Positions 1 to 7,730 of a DNA stretch of 33,949 nucleotides are shown here, piece by piece. Under the pieces are notes generated by a model, which saw only the letters and a list, made by a program, of their open reading frames with translations, did not search any database and was not told where the DNA came from. A program made the position numbers and the translations under genes. Positions within the stretch are counted from its first letter, which is position 1. Every line of letters starts with the position of its first letter. This DNA is from Subdoligranulum sp. CAG:314 (GTDB taxonomy: Bacteria; Bacillota; Clostridia; Christensenellales; CAG-314), in NCBI GenBank assembly GCA_000437915.1, contig FR900996.1, forward strand, positions 55,198-89,146, read 5' to 3'.

Positions 1-647
1 TGACGCTCTTCCTTTTTGAGAGCAATGTTTTTGGCAAGATAATCGTAAGCCTCCTTGTCAAGATATTTCAGCGACAGGTCTTCAAGCTCGCATTTGATTT
101 GCGAAATACCCAGCCGCCCCGCCAAAGGCGCGTAAATATCCAGCGACTCTCTCGCCATGCGCTGCTGTCTCTCGGGCGACAGATATTGCAGCGAGCGCAT
201 ATTGTGCAGTCTGTCGGCAAGCTTGATAATCAGCACCCTTATATCCTTCGCCATGGCAAAAAACATTTTGCGTATATTTTCCGCCTGTTCCTCCTCCGCA
301 GAGTTGAATTGCAGCTTGTCGAGTTTGGTAACGCCTTTTACCAAATCGGCTATTTCGTCGCCGAATTCCGTTCTTATTTTTTCGTCTGTCACGTCGGTGT
401 CTTCTACGGTGTCGTGAAGCAAGGCGGCGCATATTGCGGGCACGTCAAGTCCCAAATCCACAAGAATGTCGGCCACGACAGTGGGATGAGTGATATACGG
501 TCTGCCGCTTGCTCTGAATTGTCCGTCGTGCGCGGAGAAAGCAAGGTCAAACGCCTTTTTGATTATCCCTTCGTCCTTGGGATAATAATATCTGACCTTT
601 GATAAAAGATTTTCTATCGTAATTTCGGTCGTATCTTCCTTGTTCAT
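1..647 (-). CDS. relA: RelA/SpoT-family (p)ppGpp synthetase/hydrolase, N-terminal part
   Basis: The 215 visible codons are the HD hydrolase domain of a long RelA/SpoT homologue, which makes and degrades (p)ppGpp in the stringent response. The gene runs off the left edge, so the synthetase, TGS and ACT domains are not seen. Visible motifs are AHDGQFRASGRPYITHP (first metal His), LLHDTVEDT (HD pair and ED) and LADRLHNMR. An intact HD core suggests the hydrolase is active, so a bifunctional Rsh enzyme is the best reading. The ATG start at 647 overlaps the recJ stop by four bases (ATGA), implying translational coupling. recJ followed by relA is a common Firmicutes order. Family assignment is firm; the synthetase half is inferred. 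Confidence 0.95.
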   Translation of the reverse strand, partial: MNKEDTTEITIENLLSKVRYYYPKDEGIIKKAFDLAFSAHDGQFRASGRPYITHPTVVADILVDLGLDVPAICAALLHDTVEDTDVTDEKIRTEFGDEIADLVKGVTKLDKLQFNSAEEEQAENIRKMFFAMAKDIRVLIIKLADRLHNMRSLQYLSPERQQRMARESLDIYAPLAGRLGISQIKCELEDLSLKYLDKEAYDYLAKNIALKKEER

Positions 648-2893
648 TTCTTATTTCCGCCGAAATAGCAAAAGACGGCGGAATCCTCCAGATTGACTTT
701 TTTATTCTCCACTATTTTGTATTTTCCGTTGTCGTCGAAAACAACCAAACCAAGCTCTTCAAACACTTTGAGTGCAATCAAAAACTGTACGTAATTCAAA
801 TCGAACAGCATTGCATTGTCGAAAAGACTTTTCAGGTCAAAGTAATTGGGAGACTTTTTCAACGCCTTGAAAACATCCATGCAGGTTTTTCTGTCGATGC
901 GGACGGTTTCCAGATAGCTCGGCAACGGCTTTTTTTGCGGCACATAAACAATATGTTCGCCGTAGCTAAAAGAAAGCGCTCCTTCATAGTCTCCGAAAAC
1001 GATTGTTTTGGAATAAAATCGCGTATCTGCGTCAGGCGAAATTACAATCTGCTTTTGAGCGCCTGTGGTATTCCTGAAAATATCTACGTAAAACTCCTCT
1101 AAATTATACGTCACGCACGCTGTTTCGTATTCCAGATAATCGTTGAAAACAAGCATGACGCTTTTGCTTTTGAGAAACGAATTCAGCAGCGCGCCGTCCA
1201 ACCTGATTTTTTTCTTGTTCTCAAAGGAAAGTCTGCCTATAAGATTGGCTGCGTAAACCTCGTCAAGCCTGATAGAATTGAGTATCGACAGCGACACAAG
1301 CGTGCCCGTCACCCTTTTGGAATAAGAGTCATATTCAAGATTGCACACGCCTTCGACGTCCGCGCCGCTTTTGAGAGCAGGCAAAAAACCGGCGAAATTT
1401 CCGAAGCCTTTGAGTTCAAGTCCGTCCGCAAGAGACATTTTAAGATAAGAGCCTCCGAAAAGACCGCAGAGCTTGCACACCGATTTGAAGTGAAAGCGCA
1501 GCTTGTCGTTGGGATAGCAAGGTTCAAGCAGCGCAAGTTTTGAAAAGCTTTCTTCTCTCAGATATTTTTCGTCGTACTCCAAATCATAATAAACGGTGTA
1601 ATCGGAGTCGGAAAATTCTATATTTTTTTCAAGCTCCTCGACCAGACTGCCGAGCCTGTCCTTTTTTACCGTACATCCCACGGACGCTCTGTGACCGCCG
1701 AAGCGTTCCAGCAAAAATCTGCATTTGCCGAAAGCCTCGAAAAGATTCACGTTGTCCGTCCCTCGCGCGGAACCGACGAAATTTTCTCCGTCGGCGGTTA
1801 GCATCAGAACGGGCTTTTTGTAAAGCTCCTTGAAACGGTTGGCGGCGATACCCAATATACCGTGTTTCCAGTGCTCGTCGTACAGCACTATTATCTTTGA
1901 GTCCGCAATATTTAAGCCCGCCAGCTTCTCGTTTGCCTGCGCCACGGTTCTTTCAAGCATTTCCTGCCTTATTGTATTGCATTCGTTAAGCTTGGCTACT
2001 TTATCGCTTTCGGCGCGCTCTCGCATAAGCAACACCTCCAACGCGATGTAAGGGTCTCCTATCCGACCGGCAGAATTTATTTTCGGGCAGATTTTCATTG
2101 CTAGCGCGGAAGCGCTCAACTCTCCTCCGCACTTTGACAGCTCCGCCAGTTTTTTCAAGCCTCTGTGATTGAAATTTTTAAGTCCGAAACGGACAAGGGT
2201 TCTGTTTTCCGATTCCAGAGGCATCATATCCGCCACCGTCCCCACTGCGGCAAGGTCGGCGTAAAGCGCGGCGGCTTCAAATCCCGCCACAGCCTGAACA
2301 AGCTTGAAAACGACGCCCGCTCCGCAAAGGTTTGCAAAGGGATAACCCAGCTTGGGATTTATGCAGACGCATTTTGGCAAAATTTCGGGCGGCTCGTGAT
2401 GGTCGGTAACAAGAACGTCCGCCCCCGTTTTTTCAATCACGTTTTTTATTGTATCCGCTTCCGATATACCGCAATCGACAGTAATCAGCAAGTCATAGTC
2501 AATGGTGCCAAACTTTTCCAAAATCGGTTGGAGATGCAAACCGTATCCTTCTTCTCTCGTGGGAATCAAAACGTCCGCATAAACTCCGTTGTCGTTTAAA
2601 AAGAGTTTCAGAATTGCCGACGCGGTAAGCCCGTCCGAATCGTAATCCCCGCATATAAGCGCCTTTCCGCGTCGTTTTATTATATTGTTGAGCAATTCTG
2701 CCGCTTTATCCATATTCGACATGGAAAACGGCTCGAAAAAGCCGTCGCGCTCGTCTTGATTCGGCTTGTCGTCGGCAAGTCCTCTTTCTGTAAGAACCTC
2801 TGCAAAATCGCGCTCCACGCCGAATTTTGCCGCAACGGCGTCGATTTTTTCGGGAGCGCAGTCCGACGTTCTGCGTTTGTATTTTTCTTTCAT
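644..2893 (-). CDS. recJ: Single-stranded-DNA-specific exonuclease RecJ
   Basis: A 749-residue DHH-superfamily 5'-3' single-strand exonuclease of recombination and mismatch or base-excision repair. The DHH catalytic motifs are in order: GDYDSDG (residues 82-88), VDCG (139-142) and DHH (164-166). They are followed by NSAGRIGDP and the DHHA1 elements GSARGTDNVNLFEAF and GGHRASVG. The roughly 200 residues after the OB-like region form the extended C-terminus seen in Firmicutes RecJ. The ribosome site is weak (GCGGAA right before the ATG), and a 14-bp hairpin lies just upstream, so expression may be tuned. The gene is followed by relA with a four-base overlap. Assignment is firm. Confidence 0.97.
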   Translation of the reverse strand: MKEKYKRRTSDCAPEKIDAVAAKFGVERDFAEVLTERGLADDKPNQDERDGFFEPFSMSNMDKAAELLNNIIKRRGKALICGDYDSDGLTASAILKLFLNDNGVYADVLIPTREEGYGLHLQPILEKFGTIDYDLLITVDCGISEADTIKNVIEKTGADVLVTDHHEPPEILPKCVCINPKLGYPFANLCGAGVVFKLVQAVAGFEAAALYADLAAVGTVADMMPLESENRTLVRFGLKNFNHRGLKKLAELSKCGGELSASALAMKICPKINSAGRIGDPYIALEVLLMRERAESDKVAKLNECNTIRQEMLERTVAQANEKLAGLNIADSKIIVLYDEHWKHGILGIAANRFKELYKKPVLMLTADGENFVGSARGTDNVNLFEAFGKCRFLLERFGGHRASVGCTVKKDRLGSLVEELEKNIEFSDSDYTVYYDLEYDEKYLREESFSKLALLEPCYPNDKLRFHFKSVCKLCGLFGGSYLKMSLADGLELKGFGNFAGFLPALKSGADVEGVCNLEYDSYSKRVTGTLVSLSILNSIRLDEVYAANLIGRLSFENKKKIRLDGALLNSFLKSKSVMLVFNDYLEYETACVTYNLEEFYVDIFRNTTGAQKQIVISPDADTRFYSKTIVFGDYEGALSFSYGEHIVYVPQKKPLPSYLETVRIDRKTCMDVFKALKKSPNYFDLKSLFDNAMLFDLNYVQFLIALKVFEELGLVVFDDNGKYKIVENKKVNLEDSAVFCYFGGNKK

Positions 2894-2905
2894 TTCCGCA
2901 TTGCT

Positions 2906-2935
2906 TAAACAGCCTTCCGGACGGAAGGCTGTTTA
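2906..2935 (-). other. Perfect 14-bp hairpin between secF and recJ
   Basis: A perfect inverted repeat (arms 2906-2919 and 2922-2935, two central bases) sits in the 58-base gap between secF and recJ. There is no real U-tract on either strand, so it is not a typical intrinsic terminator. It could be an mRNA processing or stabilising element, a weak terminator, or a structure limiting entry into recJ, because a GGAAGG sequence lies inside the 3' arm on the transcript. Confidence 0.6.
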
Positions 2936-2951
2936 CTCTGAGTCAAATAAA

Positions 2952-3824
2952 TTATTTGTTAAGAGACATCCAAAGTCTCGGAGCTGCGAAGATTGCCGAC
3001 AGGGTGTTTACGGCAACCGCAATTATCAAAGCCAGGCAAGTCTGAGCCACGTTTCCGCCGCAAACGAAGACCGCCGCCAAAGACAACACAACAATCACCG
3101 CACACGAAATAAGCAACCGTTTCAGCGTCTGCTTAACGCTAAGGGAAACAAGCTCTTCGCCTTCAAGTTTAAGATTTTTTTCGTTGCTCCTCAACGTCGA
3201 CAAAAGCATGACATTGTTGAACGCCGAGTAAAGTATTACAAACGCCGCTACCGACATGATGTAAGTGTTTACCTGCAAGCCGACAAATCCGAACAGCGCC
3301 ACCAAAGCCGCTGCGACCAGAAAATCCCACAACATCATGATAAGCACCGTCAAAGACGCGTACACGCCCTTAACTTTAAGATATCTCAACAAAACATACA
3401 GGTAAATTATAACCACTGACACGGCAAGAGCTATCGAAGCGCGTTTCAAAAGCTTGGAGCTTCTCGCGTTGTCGACTTCGAGCAGACGGCACTGAACGCC
3501 GTTTATCGTAGCCGATTCAATCGGCTTGTCCGAAGTGAAATTGACGACTATGGCGTCGTAGTTGTCGCGGTCGGAAATATTTTCTCTCGGTTGCAGGGAA
3601 GAAACCCTTGCTCCGTTGTTATTGAGATAATCCCTTATTGTCTGCGCTTCCTTTTGGAAGTCGTCCTTTGAAAATACTTTTTCGTAAATAAGCTGCTGTC
3701 CGCCTCCGACGGTGGCGTCCGCGTTAAACCCCGCAACGCTCACGGCAACTATGCCTGCAAGCACAATAACGGCGCATACGATGAGAAAGGCAATAAAACT
3801 CTTTTTGGAAAGCAATTTAGTCAT
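2952..3824 (-). CDS. secF: SecF, degenerate protein-translocase subunit
   Basis: A 290-residue membrane protein encoded directly after secD (stop TAA adjoins ATG). It has one N-terminal membrane segment (about 10-31), an extracytoplasmic domain to about 128, and five further hydrophobic segments, the normal SecF layout. SecF works with SecD and YajC to pull secreted proteins out of SecYEG using the proton gradient. Here the conserved TM4 block is degenerate: YSAFNNVMLLSTLRSN (199-214) replaces the usual YSINDTIVVFDRIREN. Asn203 thus stands where the relay Asp should be, and the FDR triad is lost. The Arg in LKRLLIS (236) that fits the family's relay Arg is kept. GIDFTGG is also eroded. Identity is good by position, layout and partial motifs; normal proton-driven function is doubtful. 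Confidence 0.85.
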   Translation of the reverse strand: MTKLLSKKSFIAFLIVCAVIVLAGIVAVSVAGFNADATVGGGQQLIYEKVFSKDDFQKEAQTIRDYLNNNGARVSSLQPRENISDRDNYDAIVVNFTSDKPIESATINGVQCRLLEVDNARSSKLLKRASIALAVSVVIIYLYVLLRYLKVKGVYASLTVLIMMLWDFLVAAALVALFGFVGLQVNTYIMSVAAFVILYSAFNNVMLLSTLRSNEKNLKLEGEELVSLSVKQTLKRLLISCAVIVVLSLAAVFVCGGNVAQTCLALIIAVAVNTLSAIFAAPRLWMSLNK

Positions 3825-5168
3825 TTATTTGTCCTCCTTCACGATACCGAAGGCTTTGTCGTTGTCGGGAGAAACTCCGCGCAAAACTTTGACGTAACCC
3901 CTTGTAAACAGGAAGGTTGCAATTACTCCGAGCACAAGGCTGAATGTGGCGCCCATAGCGAAAATTTCTATCGAGCCTGTTCCGATTATCCAAATAAGGA
4001 TAAGACCGAGCAACACCACGATAGCGCCGTTGAGAATAGTCCACACAGATTTTTTGAATCCGTCGTCAAAGGACAGTTCAAAGCTTTTGCCCTTTTTGAA
4101 CTCGGAATTGATATTTCCGAGCAAAACGGCGTTGAATGCCGCAAACATCGCCAGACCGAAAAACAGCCCGACAAAGCCGGCGAGAGACATAAACTGCGCC
4201 AAAGGTATGAACGCAATGGCAAAAGCCAGCAGAATCAGATAAAACAGGAAGGAAAGCGTAAAGGCAACTCCCATCAGTCTGTAAACGGCGATAAAGGCGA
4301 CAATAATAAGAACGCTCATAACTGCATAAACAAGAAGAAGCATATTTGCCGTGTCGTTGCCAAGCTCCGCTCCCACATCGTTGAAGTCCATCGTATTGAC
4401 GACGTCCAACGGATAGCTGCCGCTCATGAATTGAATAGCCATTGTCTGTGCCGCAACGGGAGTGGAAAGCCCCGTTATCTGACTGTAATTCGAAGTAATC
4501 TGAGATGAAACATTGGGATTGCTTATGGTTTCTCCGTCAAGTATAAAATAAATAGGAGTCGAGCTTGTTATCGCGCTTGTTCCTTCTTTAAGCGCTTCGA
4601 GACCGAAATCGTCAAATTCGACGTAAATGCCGTAGCTTGACGTAGACGAGTCGTAGATAGCGTCGGCACGGACTATGCAGTCGTTCCACGTGAGTTCGTC
4701 GCCCTGCGCGTTTTTAGGGATAAAAGGCTTGGAACCGTCCTCGTTCAGCGAAATGACAAGCTCCCCTTTGCTGCCGAGTATGTCGAAAACATCGGAAATT
4801 GAAAGCGCGCTCTCTGTTGCGGGCACTTCTACGCTCACAAGACCCTCCGCGGGGGAAGAAGCCACAAGCGCTTCGGTAAAGCCCTGAATGCCCATACGGC
4901 TTTCGATAAGGCTCATTCTGTCCTCAAGCGTGTCGATAACCTCGTCGAAGCCTTCCGCATATTCGCTGTCGGAAAGCTCGTTTTTGTTCACTTCAAAGGT
5001 AACGAAATAACCTCCCTTCAAATCCAAGCCGTATTCGATAAGCGTAACGGGAGAATGATAGTCGACGTTGCCCAGCGGCACGACGACGGGACAAAAGGTC
5101 ATCACTCCGAGGAGCAAAATCAAAACTATGGAAATAACTAATAAAGTGATGGACTTTCTTTTGTTCAT
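3825..5168 (-). CDS. secD: SecD, protein-translocase subunit with altered proton-relay motifs
   Basis: A 447-residue SecD: N-terminal membrane segment (7-27), GLDLKGG motif (47-53), an extracytoplasmic domain to about 265, and five C-terminal membrane segments. The start has GGAGG nine bases upstream and follows a strong promoter. SecD and SecF normally form a proton-driven motor assisting Sec export. The TM4 stretch aligns without gaps to the family block LTLPGIAGIVLTIGMAVDAN, but Ala344 replaces the essential Asp of VDAN and ER is GN. In TM5, TILNGA (377-382) replaces TIxDAN. The surrounding reading frame and domain lengths are intact, so this is coordinated divergence, not decay by frameshift. 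Identity is firm, mechanism uncertain. Confidence 0.92.
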   Translation of the reverse strand: MNKRKSITLLVISIVLILLLGVMTFCPVVVPLGNVDYHSPVTLIEYGLDLKGGYFVTFEVNKNELSDSEYAEGFDEVIDTLEDRMSLIESRMGIQGFTEALVASSPAEGLVSVEVPATESALSISDVFDILGSKGELVISLNEDGSKPFIPKNAQGDELTWNDCIVRADAIYDSSTSSYGIYVEFDDFGLEALKEGTSAITSSTPIYFILDGETISNPNVSSQITSNYSQITGLSTPVAAQTMAIQFMSGSYPLDVVNTMDFNDVGAELGNDTANMLLLVYAVMSVLIIVAFIAVYRLMGVAFTLSFLFYLILLAFAIAFIPLAQFMSLAGFVGLFFGLAMFAAFNAVLLGNINSEFKKGKSFELSFDDGFKKSVWTILNGAIVVLLGLILIWIIGTGSIEIFAMGATFSLVLGVIATFLFTRGYVKVLRGVSPDNDKAFGIVKEDK

Positions 5169-5205
5169 CCTTTAAAGCCTCCTTCAAATTTGCATTAACT
5201 TAATT

Positions 5206-5234
5206 AGTATACAGTTTATTCCCAAATAAGTCAA
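5206..5234 (-). promoter_or_regulatory. Sigma-A promoter for secD-secF
   Basis: On the minus strand TTGACT (5229-5234) and TATACT (5206-5211) are separated by 17 bases. It lies in the AT-rich gap between scfB and secD, 38 bases before the secD ATG. No terminator hairpin is visible between scfB and this promoter. Confidence 0.85.
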
Positions 5235-5254
5235 TTATATTTTAAAAATAAAAT

Positions 5255-6577
5255 TTAAATTAGCCGCTCTTTCGCATATACGTAAAGCGCGCATTCCGTC
5301 CTCTTTTTCATCAGCGCGCACGCCTGAGAAAATGGCTTGTTTATGTCGCCGTTGAAGTGCACCGCATTTGCCGAGCACCCGCCGCTGCAAAGATATTTTG
5401 CCCAGCAGTCCTTGCAGTCCTCTTTGGAAAAAAGATTGCTTGAAGCAAAAATTTTTCTCTTGGATTCGTCAAGACTCATATCGAACACATTGCCGAGCAG
5501 ATATTCCTTTTCGCCTGCGAACTGATGGCAGGGATACACTCCGCCGTCGGGAACGACGGCAAGATATTCACAGCCGGCGCCGCAGCCTTTAAGTCTTTTT
5601 TTGAGACACGGTCCGTTTTCCAAATCGATATTGAAATGAAAAAAGCTAAACCACGTTTCGGGATTTTTGCGAAGCTTGACATATTGCTTTGCAAGCTCCT
5701 CGTACTGTCCGAAAATTTCCGGCAGGTCGGAGTCCTTTATTTCCATTTCGCTTCCGCGCGGCAGAACGGCGGGTTCCACTGAAAGCTGCTCAAAGCCCAG
5801 CTCGCGCATAAAAAGCACGTCTTTGGCAAAATCGGTGTTGAAATGCGTGAAGGTCCCTCTGAGAAAATAGCTTTTGCTTCCTCTTATAGAACGAAAATAA
5901 CGGAAATTGTCGACAATAAGGTCAAAACTGCCTCTGCCGTTGGGACACGGCCGGGCAAAATCATTGACCTCGCGTCTGCCGTCGAGGCTTAAAACCACAT
6001 TGTCCATTTCCTCGTTGAGATAATCGGATTTTTCCCTGTCCAACAGCAGTCCGTTTGTCGTGCAGGTGAATTTAAAGATTTTCCCCGCCTTTCGAGCCTG
6101 TTCTTTGGCGTAACTAACCGTCTGACGCAAAACGTCGAAATTCATGAGAGGTTCGCCGCCGAAAAAATCCATTTCCAGATTTTTTACCGCGCCCGACTTT
6201 GCAATCAGCATATCCACGGCTTTAAGCGCGACGTTCAAGGGCATATTTTCGCGTTTGCCGTGATAGTCGCCCTGATTGGCAAAGCAATAACGGCATCTCA
6301 GATTGCAATCGTGACTTAAATGCAGGCAAAGCGATTTCACGATACCCGCCTCGTAATTTCCTTCGACCGAAGTCTGCGGCGCGGAAAAAAGCAGCCCTTT
6401 TTCTTTAAGGGCTTCGATTTCAGCCTGCGCTTCCGCCGTTTCGTCGGCGGAATATTGCGAAAGTATTTCCTTATTGTCATTGAGCAACGCGAAAACAAGT
6501 CTGTCCGCCGTGTGGAGCGAGCCGCTCTCCGAGTCGAAAACAAAATATTCGTCGTTTACCTTAAAGCTATGTACCAT
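5255..6577 (-). CDS. scfB: SCIFF ranthipeptide maturase, radical SAM/SPASM enzyme ScfB
   Basis: A 440-residue radical SAM enzyme predicted to form the thioether cross-link(s) in the ScfA peptide encoded just upstream. The N-terminal part (about 1-75) resembles the peptide-binding RRE-like domain of this family. The [4Fe-4S]-SAM motif is CNLRCRYC (Cys91, 95, 98), then the FFGGEPL motif (138-144). The C-terminal SPASM region carries many cysteines (332, 336, 350, 388, 391, 397, 401, 420) suited to two auxiliary clusters. Known homologues such as clostridial CteB link a Cys to a Thr of the precursor. A GGGAG site precedes the ATG, but a terminator-like hairpin separates the gene from scfA, so maturase is probably made in lower amounts than precursor. 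Family assignment is firm from sequence plus context. Confidence 0.95.
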   Translation of the reverse strand: MVHSFKVNDEYFVFDSESGSLHTADRLVFALLNDNKEILSQYSADETAEAQAEIEALKEKGLLFSAPQTSVEGNYEAGIVKSLCLHLSHDCNLRCRYCFANQGDYHGKRENMPLNVALKAVDMLIAKSGAVKNLEMDFFGGEPLMNFDVLRQTVSYAKEQARKAGKIFKFTCTTNGLLLDREKSDYLNEEMDNVVLSLDGRREVNDFARPCPNGRGSFDLIVDNFRYFRSIRGSKSYFLRGTFTHFNTDFAKDVLFMRELGFEQLSVEPAVLPRGSEMEIKDSDLPEIFGQYEELAKQYVKLRKNPETWFSFFHFNIDLENGPCLKKRLKGCGAGCEYLAVVPDGGVYPCHQFAGEKEYLLGNVFDMSLDESKRKIFASSNLFSKEDCKDCWAKYLCSGGCSANAVHFNGDINKPFSQACALMKKRTECALYVYAKERLI

Positions 6578-6591
6578 TTTTCTCCCTACGC

Positions 6592-6621
6592 AAAAAAAGC
6601 AGTAATTTTAATACTGCTTTT
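6592..6621 (-). terminator. Terminator-like hairpin between scfA and scfB
   Basis: Arms 6595-6604 and 6612-6621 pair over 10 bp with a seven-base loop. In the minus direction the stem is followed by a run of seven Ts, a classical intrinsic terminator. It lies 17 bases after scfA and before the scfB ribosome site, so scfB depends on read-through. Confidence 0.8.
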
Positions 6622-6638
6622 AAATGCGAGTTTTTAAA

Positions 6639-6809
6639 TTATTTGCCTGCGCCTTTTACCAAAACGGCAACTCTCTGCTCGCAGCTTTGGTTGCCCACCG
6701 TGCAGCTCGTCTTGCAAGCCGATTGGCAGCTTGAACGGCATTCGCCGCAGCCTGTGCCTTGCCTTTCGATGTTGAGTTTTGGGGCCGCAACTGTGTTGAT
6801 GTGTTTCAT
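6639..6809 (-). CDS. scfA: Six-cysteine SCIFF ranthipeptide precursor ScfA
   Basis: A 56-residue peptide, starting MKHIN, with a leader up to Gly20 and a cysteine-rich core with Cys at 21, 24, 28, 32, 36 and 43. The block CQSACKTSCTVGNQSC (28-43) is the hallmark of the SCIFF family (six cysteines in forty-five residues), the commonest ranthipeptide of Clostridia. By homology with the clostridial CteA peptide, Cys32 to Thr37 is the likely thioether pair. A 13-residue tail (44-56, EQRVAVLVKGAGK) follows the last cysteine, longer than in members I recall. GGAGGT sits six bases before the ATG, and a near-consensus promoter lies just upstream. No dedicated exporter or protease gene is adjacent. 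Function in this organism is unknown; quorum-type signalling has been proposed for related peptides. Confidence 0.96.
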   Translation of the reverse strand: MKHINTVAAPKLNIERQGTGCGECRSSCQSACKTSCTVGNQSCEQRVAVLVKGAGK

Positions 6810-6841
6810 ATTTTTTACCTCCGATTGATTTACCGCAGGAT

Positions 6842-6870
6842 ATTATACTACGAAACGCCGAATTTTTCAA
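6842..6870 (-). promoter_or_regulatory. Strong sigma-A promoter for scfA
   Basis: TTGAAA (6865-6870) and a perfect TATAAT (6842-6847) on the minus strand with 17-base spacing, 32 bases before the scfA ATG. It gives the precursor its own transcription start, separate from yajC and the membrane-protein gene upstream. Confidence 0.88.
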
Positions 6871-6884
6871 CTGTTTAAACGACT

Positions 6885-7262
6885 TTATTTTCTCAAACCG
6901 CAAATAATGCCTGCAATCGCCCCTACAACCGCGTCGATTGCCAGGTCAATTCCGAATCCCGCCCAATTGAAGCTGTTTGCGAGAAGGGAAAAAACCACAA
7001 AGCTGAGCACGGCGAAAAGCAAAGCGGACAAAATGCCTTTCAGCCAGCATTTTTCCTTGTTTTTAAGAGAGAAAAACACGCCTAGAAATACGCTTAAAAT
7101 TTTTATTACCTGATTTACTATCGGCACGGCGGTTGCCGACATATTCGTAAGCTTGACAATCAGTGAAAAGACAAGCACAAGTATTGTGGCGAAAACAAAA
7201 CTCAACAGTCCGCCCCTGATTATTTCGCCCGAATTACTTCTTTTTACCGCTGCGTTGGACAT
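6885..7262 (-). CDS. TIGR04086-like four-helix membrane protein next to the SCIFF genes
   Basis: A 125-residue protein with four hydrophobic segments (about 18-38, 44-66, 75-95 and 102-122), short connecting loops and a basic N-terminus. Length, topology and position between yajC and scfA match the TIGR04086 family, a membrane protein repeatedly found beside SCIFF genes in Clostridia and of unknown function. A role in immunity, export or sensing of the peptide is possible but nothing in the sequence shows it. The start ATG is preceded by AGGAGG, which lies in one arm of a hairpin (7270-7305). Family assignment rests on recall of topology and context. Confidence 0.75.
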   Translation of the reverse strand: MSNAAVKRSNSGEIIRGGLLSFVFATILVLVFSLIVKLTNMSATAVPIVNQVIKILSVFLGVFFSLKNKEKCWLKGILSALLFAVLSFVVFSLLANSFNWAGFGIDLAIDAVVGAIAGIICGLRK

Positions 7263-7269
7263 AAGAAAA

Positions 7270-7305
7270 ACCTCCTACAAGTACATTAAATACTTATTCG
7301 GAGGT
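7270..7305 (-). promoter_or_regulatory. Hairpin burying the ribosome site of the TIGR04086-like gene
   Basis: In the transcript ACCTCC (from 7300-7305) can pair with the Shine-Dalgarno GGAGGT (7270-7275), and AAGTA (7291-7295) with TACTT (7279-7283), with a 3x4 internal loop and a seven-base loop. A run of five Ts follows, so it could act as an SD-hiding switch or a weak terminator. Seen directly; function inferred. Confidence 0.5.
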
Positions 7306-7329
7306 CTGTCCGTTTATGCCTTTGAAAGG

Positions 7330-7701
7330 TTATTTAATTTCGTTTGTTTCAACGATTTCTTCCACTTCCTTATGCTCTTCGGGGCGCTCTATTTTGTAAA
7401 CGGCTTTTTTGAGAAATTTCATGGTGGTCTTGTTGTCGCCCTCTCCCGTTTCCACAACGAAGGTTTCGTTTATTTCGTCAACGCTGACTATTGTGCCGAC
7501 TATTCCGCCGATTGTCGTGACAATGGAGCCCGGAATATAGCTTTTGAACATTTCATCCTGCGCCGCCTTGTTTTTCTTCTTGCTGCGCGCGTTGAAAATC
7601 ATGAAAACCACGATAAGAACAATCAATATGCCGAGCATAACCAAAGCGCCCCAATCGTTTTTTTCGGTTTCTTCAAAAAAGAATAAAAAATTGTTTAGCA
7701 T
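7330..7701 (-). CDS. yajC: YajC, Sec translocase accessory subunit
   Basis: A 123-residue single-pass protein: short acidic N-terminus, a membrane helix (about 18-37), a basic RSKKKNK stop-transfer patch, then the small YajC domain with PGSIVTTIGGIVGTIVSVDE and a charged tail rich in Glu. YajC associates with SecD and SecF, whose genes lie a little further on, separated by the SCIFF genes. Following tgt is the widespread queA-tgt-yajC order. The start has GAGGT at proper distance and the gene has its own promoter in the tgt-yajC gap. Confidence 0.95.
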   Translation of the reverse strand: MLNNFLFFFEETEKNDWGALVMLGILIVLIVVFMIFNARSKKKNKAAQDEMFKSYIPGSIVTTIGGIVGTIVSVDEINETFVVETGEGDNKTTMKFLKKAVYKIERPEEHKEVEEIVETNEIK

Positions 7702-7730
7702 CGTTTTACCTCATAAAGTTTTGTAAAAAC

